The translations under genes were made by a program, and so were the position numbers. The notes below the pieces were generated by a model. It was not told where the DNA came from. It ran no database searches and saw only the letters and a list, made by a program, of their open reading frames with translations. From an uncultured Eubacteriales bacterium (GTDB taxonomy: Bacteria; Bacillota; Clostridia; Oscillospirales; Acutalibacteraceae): a stretch of DNA of 8,638 nucleotides. Positions 6,587-8,638 of the stretch are shown piece after piece. Position 1 is the stretch's first letter. The number at the start of each line of letters is the position of its first letter. The stretch covers positions 1 to 8,638 of the forward strand of contig CAKUPP010000032.1 in assembly GCA_934675165.1 (NCBI GenBank), given 5' to 3'.

Positions 6587-6658
6587 GACGGATATCTCCT
6601 TTTTGTGTTTGTTTATTATGTTTCAACTTAGCTGTAACACAATTTGATTTATCCGTCA
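6586..6658 (-). promoter_or_regulatory. Inverted repeat sequestering the transposase start codon
   Basis: TGACGGATA on the minus strand (6658-6650) is perfectly complementary to TATCCGTCA (6594-6586), which lies between the Shine-Dalgarno and the ATG and includes its first base. The distal arm lies upstream of the predicted start point of the element's own promoter. Only transcripts entering from outside would therefore form the 9-bp stem and block translation. This is the known protective arrangement in several IS elements such as IS10 and IS50; its operation here is inference. Confidence 0.55.
6615..6642 (-). promoter_or_regulatory. Transposase promoter
   Basis: On the minus strand there is -35 TTGTGT (6642-6637), a 16-nt spacer and -10 CATAAT (6620-6615). 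The transcript would begin near 6608, just before the AAGGAG of the transposase. Confidence 0.5.
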
Positions 6659-6674
6659 CTTCTTTTTTTCTTTA

Positions 6675-6693
6675 TGTAACACATCAATTGTAA
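6675..6693 (-). repeat. Right terminal inverted repeat of the IS remnant
   Basis: Read inward on the minus strand it is TTACAATTGATGTGTTACA, sharing the perfect 12-bp core with the left end. A further TGTAACACA copy lies inside the element at 6633-6641, as a subterminal repeat. Confidence 0.75.
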
Positions 6694-6727
6694 ACCAACA
6701 CTTTTGTTTTTGAAAGAAATCAAATTA

Positions 6728-6756
6728 TTGTAATCAAAGATAAATTGTGATATTAT
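6728..6756 (+). promoter_or_regulatory. Promoter of the methyltransferase-Nudix unit
   Basis: A -35 box TTGTAA (6728-6733), a 17-nt spacer and a -10 box TATTAT (6751-6756) place the start near 6763. The leader of about 68 nt contains GGAGG (6819-6823), seven bases before the ATG at 6831. Confidence 0.7.
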
Positions 6757-6830
6757 TAAAACGGCCGAATGATGTTAAGTGGTTTAAGTAACAATAACAC
6801 AAACTATTTTTAATTTATGGAGGATATTAT

Positions 6831-6857
6831 ATGAAAACCAAAAAGAAAATTTTTTAA
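6831..6857 (+). pseudogene. Start of a signal-peptide-like leader, frameshifted
   Basis: ATG at 6831 has the best ribosome binding site in the region (GGAGG, 7-nt spacer), but it reads only MKTKKKIF before TAA. One more T in the run of six T (6850-6855) would join it to the next frame. The result would be MKTKKKIF followed by LSAFFSVCLIGTMCNGTIV, a basic start plus hydrophobic core like a secretion signal, continuous with the methyltransferase ORF. This is either a single-base mutation or sequencing error in a homopolymer, or the remnant of a separate small secreted peptide gene. Confidence 0.5.
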
Positions 6858-6871
6858 GCGCATTTTTTTCG

Positions 6872-7759
6872 GTGTGTTTGATTGGAACAATGTGTAATGG
6901 TACAATTGTACATAGTGGTTTACACCCGAAAGAATACTTATGTGCGGGTAAAGGGGAAAAATCAAATATTGGATATGATACTTCGGATTTTTCATCAAGG
7001 GTAGAAGAAACATTTAGTAAAGAAACCGCTGATGGGTGGGATGAAAAGTCAAAATTTGTTACATATCATGGTGCTAAGAATCCGATTATGGATGAAGTTA
7101 TGATGAATGTAAAAAATGGTATGTCTATTCTAGACGTAGGTTGTGGTACGGGAAAACTGATTTCTAGAATCGATAAAAAAATCGAAAATAGTTATTTGAT
7201 CGGTTTGGATATAAGTAACGATATGATTGAGCATGCAAGAAATAAAGTTTCTAAGGGAAATAATGAAGTGAGTTTTATTGCTGATGATTTCATAAAACAC
7301 GACTTTAAAAGTAGTAAATTTGACATAATCATTTTTAGTAATGTACTTCATCACGTGAGTGATCCTATCCAAGCATTGGAATGTGCAAAAAAACTTTTAT
7401 CTGATGATGGCATTATTTTATTTTCGGTTCCGGGAGCGAATTATCTTTCAGAAACGTTTGAACCCAAGGATTTATCGAACAGATACAGTGTAAAAGAAAT
7501 GGATGAAATAGTAACTAAAGCTGGACTGTACTCTGTATGTGCATCTAGAAAAAACTTTTTGATGACGTTTGATTCTTATGAAATGTATGTTGAATATTTG
7601 AAAAGTATAGGAACATATCAAAAGATTATCGGCTACACAAATGAGAAATGGAGCGATGAGTTTAACAAAAAAATATTAGAGAGATTTAGCAAGTCTACTT
7701 GCATAACAGGTGAATATTTAACTTATTCTTGCAAAGACAGGTCGAAGATATTGGTATAA
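6872..7759 (+). CDS. Class I SAM-dependent methyltransferase
   Basis: From GTG 6872 the ORF has 295 codons. The methyltransferase domain spans about residues 40-190. It has motif I ILDVGCGTG (86-94), acidic Asp113 in GLDIS that should bind the ribose of SAM, DD (138-139) near the adenine, and SNVLHHVSDP (156-165) as in Methyltransf_11 proteins. The C-terminal 100 residues (KEMDEIVTKAG, then DSYEMYVEYLKSIG) vaguely resemble the BioC and small-molecule methyltransferase group; the substrate cannot be named. The start is uncertain. Neither GTG 6872 nor ATG 6890 has a good ribosome binding site, while the strong one belongs to the out-of-frame ATG 6831. The first 35 or so residues look like a leader unrelated to the enzyme. 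The Nudix gene follows after 16 nt, forming an operon. Confidence 0.85.
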   Translation: MCLIGTMCNGTIVHSGLHPKEYLCAGKGEKSNIGYDTSDFSSRVEETFSKETADGWDEKSKFVTYHGAKNPIMDEVMMNVKNGMSILDVGCGTGKLISRIDKKIENSYLIGLDISNDMIEHARNKVSKGNNEVSFIADDFIKHDFKSSKFDIIIFSNVLHHVSDPIQALECAKKLLSDDGIILFSVPGANYLSETFEPKDLSNRYSVKEMDEIVTKAGLYSVCASRKNFLMTFDSYEMYVEYLKSIGTYQKIIGYTNEKWSDEFNKKILERFSKSTCITGEYLTYSCKDRSKILV

Positions 7760-7775
7760 TTTTTTGAGGTGTAGT

Positions 7776-8195
7776 ATGAAATATAACGTTGTTGTTATTT
7801 TTGATAAAGATATGAAAGAAACCTTAATGTGCAAAAGGGCAAAAGAGCCCTATAAGGGTATGTACAATTTGGTTGGTGGAAAAATAGAAAAAGAAAATGA
7901 CGGACTACATGAAGCATATAGAGAATTATTTGAGGAAACCGGTATCGATAAAAGTGATATATCTTTAAAGCATTTTATGAATATTGATTATTTGGTTTTT
8001 AGTAAATCACTTGAAGTATACTATGGTATTCTAAGCAAAAAACTTGAATTAGTAGAAGAAGTAAATAAACTCGAATGGGTAGATATTAATGATAATTTTT
8101 TTGATATAAAAAAATATGCCGGAGAAGGCAATATTGGGCATATAATTGAAGAAATAAAGATTTACTTATCCCGCATTAGTTTACAAGGAAAATAA
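7776..8195 (+). CDS. Nudix hydrolase (MutT-like)
   Basis: This 139-residue Nudix-fold pyrophosphohydrolase cleaves a nucleoside diphosphate linked to another group. The Nudix box runs from GGKIEKEN (34-41) to RELFEETGI (49-57), keeping the metal-binding RELxEE core (Glu50, Glu53, Glu54). The first Glu of the GX5E part is Asn41, although Glu40 beside it could compensate. The start is ATG 7776, with GAGG six bases upstream. An upstream TTG at 7764 in the same frame overlaps the ribosome binding site and is rejected. The gene lies 16 nt after the methyltransferase. The substrate is unknown; house-cleaning of modified nucleotides is a family-level possibility. Confidence 0.92.
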   Translation: MKYNVVVIFDKDMKETLMCKRAKEPYKGMYNLVGGKIEKENDGLHEAYRELFEETGIDKSDISLKHFMNIDYLVFSKSLEVYYGILSKKLELVEEVNKLEWVDINDNFFDIKKYAGEGNIGHIIEEIKIYLSRISLQGK

Positions 8196-8532
8196 GAATT
8201 AGCATTAGGGGAGCTTTTTTGTTTAAAAAATTTTATAATGGTACAACACCATTGTTCGACATGTATGCATAACGAAAAGGTTTAATATATAAACCATAAA
8301 TTAGAAAAAAGAAAGAGATGACTATATGGTTTAGAATTTAATGGTGTGTAGAGAAAGATAGCTCTTTTTATGTGCGTATCTGAAGTTTATTCCGTACTTA
8401 AACGATGTAGATCGCCGGGTAATATTAATTCCGGTTTACATAATATTTTTAAAATTTTAATATGTATCAGAATCTTGGATAGGCACGTCCAAAATAATGC
8501 GAAAAAAGTAAAATTAAATAATAAAAAGTCTG
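8196..8532. other. Intergenic stretch with inverted repeats, no convincing gene
   Basis: Just after the Nudix stop, AGC...GCTTTTTT (about 8198-8220) may form a very weak terminator. AATGGT/ACCATT (8237-8253) is a 6-bp hairpin. A three-arm repeat (8279-8333) and a nested inverted repeat (8405-8441) follow. A plus-strand ORF of 78 codons (8370-8606) runs through the terminator and the GC-rich hairpin and lacks a ribosome binding site, so I do not regard it as a gene. Confidence 0.5.
8279..8333 (+). repeat. Three-arm inverted repeat with mutually exclusive pairings
   Basis: GGTTTA (8279-8284) pairs with TAAACC (8290-8295) around the loop ATATA. The same middle arm extended, TAAACCATA (8290-8298), is also perfectly complementary to TATGGTTTA (8325-8333). 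Only one of the two stems can form at a time. Confidence 0.45.
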
Positions 8533-8567
8533 AAGTCATAAAGGGATGTTTCTTTATGACTTTTTTT
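8533..8567 (+). terminator. Rho-independent terminator
   Basis: A perfect 11-bp stem AAGTCATAAAG/CTTTATGACTT (8533-8543 with 8552-8562) with an 8-nt loop is followed by T8563-8567, continuing the T of the arm. It is a convincing intrinsic terminator for plus-strand transcription. The nearest intact gene upstream is the Nudix gene, 337 nt away, so it may end that transcript or an unrecognised RNA in between. Confidence 0.75.
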
Positions 8568-8577
8568 GTATGTAGAA

Positions 8578-8600
8578 AACCACGCGATAGTCGCGTGGTT
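8578..8600. repeat. GC-rich perfect hairpin near the right edge
   Basis: AACCACGCGA (8578-8587) and TCGCGTGGTT (8591-8600) form a perfect 10-bp stem with a TAG loop, far more GC-rich than its surroundings. On the plus strand no T tract follows. On the minus strand TTTTC follows, so it could be a terminator for a gene entering from the right. Another possibility is the subterminal hairpin of an IS200/IS605-type element that starts here. Confidence 0.6.
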
Positions 8601-8638
8601 CAGTGATAGCTTAAGCGGTGTAAGAACGGAATAAAAAC

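Larger units (their letters stand above)
5915..6693. mobile_element. Internally deleted IS481-like insertion sequence
   Basis: This element of about 780 bp is bounded by inverted repeats, 5915-5933 and 6675-6693, with a 12-bp perfect core TGATGTGTTACA. It contains the start and end of one transposase gene on the minus strand, but the middle, including the second catalytic Asp, is missing. It therefore cannot move by itself, though a full-length relative in the same genome could act on its intact ends. The outer boundary is uncertain by a few bases, and I see no clear target-site duplication. It lies 39 bp upstream of the -35 box of the tRNA promoter. Confidence 0.8.

Noticed and set aside
7764..7775. 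Upstream TTG start for the Nudix gene
   Set aside because: It precedes and overlaps the GAGG ribosome binding site. ATG 7776 has correct spacing and gives a normal Nudix N-terminus.
8370..8606. 78-codon plus-strand ORF
   Set aside because: It runs through an intrinsic terminator and a perfect hairpin, has no ribosome binding site, and its composition matches no protein family I know.
1..8638. CRISPR array, phage or defence system
   Set aside because: No regularly spaced direct repeats, no cas-like proteins and no structural phage genes are visible. The AAA+ piece is a truncated fragment.

Overview
This is an AT-rich window from a low-GC Gram-positive (Firmicutes) chromosome. The lineage evidence is a complete D-alanylation (dlt) operon with AAGGAG-type ribosome binding sites, sigma-A-type promoters, tRNAs with encoded CCA, a BspA-like leucine-rich-repeat remnant and an IS481-like element. 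An anaerobic clostridial or Peptoniphilaceae-type host would fit, but that is inference and the species cannot be fixed from this sequence.

Region 1 (about 1-4671, minus strand) holds a compact dltA-dltB-dltC-dltD operon read from a strong promoter at 4643-4671. The genes abut or overlap: dltA/dltB have zero spacing, dltB/dltC a 17-nt gap, and dltC/dltD a 4-nt ATGA overlap. A fifth gene is hidden behind dltD: a 50-residue ORF (387-539) that overlaps the dltD end and finishes in FVYNNF, the FxYxxF signature of the DltX microprotein. DltA charges D-alanine onto DltC. DltB (MBOAT), DltX and DltD then move it across the membrane and onto teichoic acid. DltX is therefore at the 3' end here, not upstream of dltA as in the well-studied operons. 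Beyond it lies a repeat-rich, probably non-coding tail.

Region 2 (about 4672-5664, plus strand) is gene debris. It holds a 5'-truncated AAA+ ATPase piece fused in frame to an unrelated membrane-protein tail, followed by a BspA-like LRR fragment that ends exactly at the 3' end of a tRNA gene.

Region 3 (5663-5876, minus strand) is a tRNA-Gln(CTG)-tRNA-Pro(CGG) pair behind a near-consensus promoter.

Region 4 (5915-6693) is an internally deleted IS481-like element. Its terminal inverted repeats and transposase start survive, but the catalytic core is gone. Its leader carries an inverted repeat positioned to hide the transposase start in read-through transcripts.

Region 5 (6728-8195, plus strand) is a two-gene unit with its own promoter: a class I SAM-dependent methyltransferase and a Nudix hydrolase. 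The methyltransferase is preceded by a signal-peptide-like leader that is one base out of frame.

Region 6 (8196-8638) has no convincing gene. It contains several inverted repeats, a good intrinsic terminator and a GC-rich perfect hairpin at the right edge.

I see no clearly new multi-gene system. The most noteworthy points are the relocated dltX, the Ala in place of the usual pocket Cys in DltA, the IS read-through hairpin, and the frameshifted leader in front of the methyltransferase.
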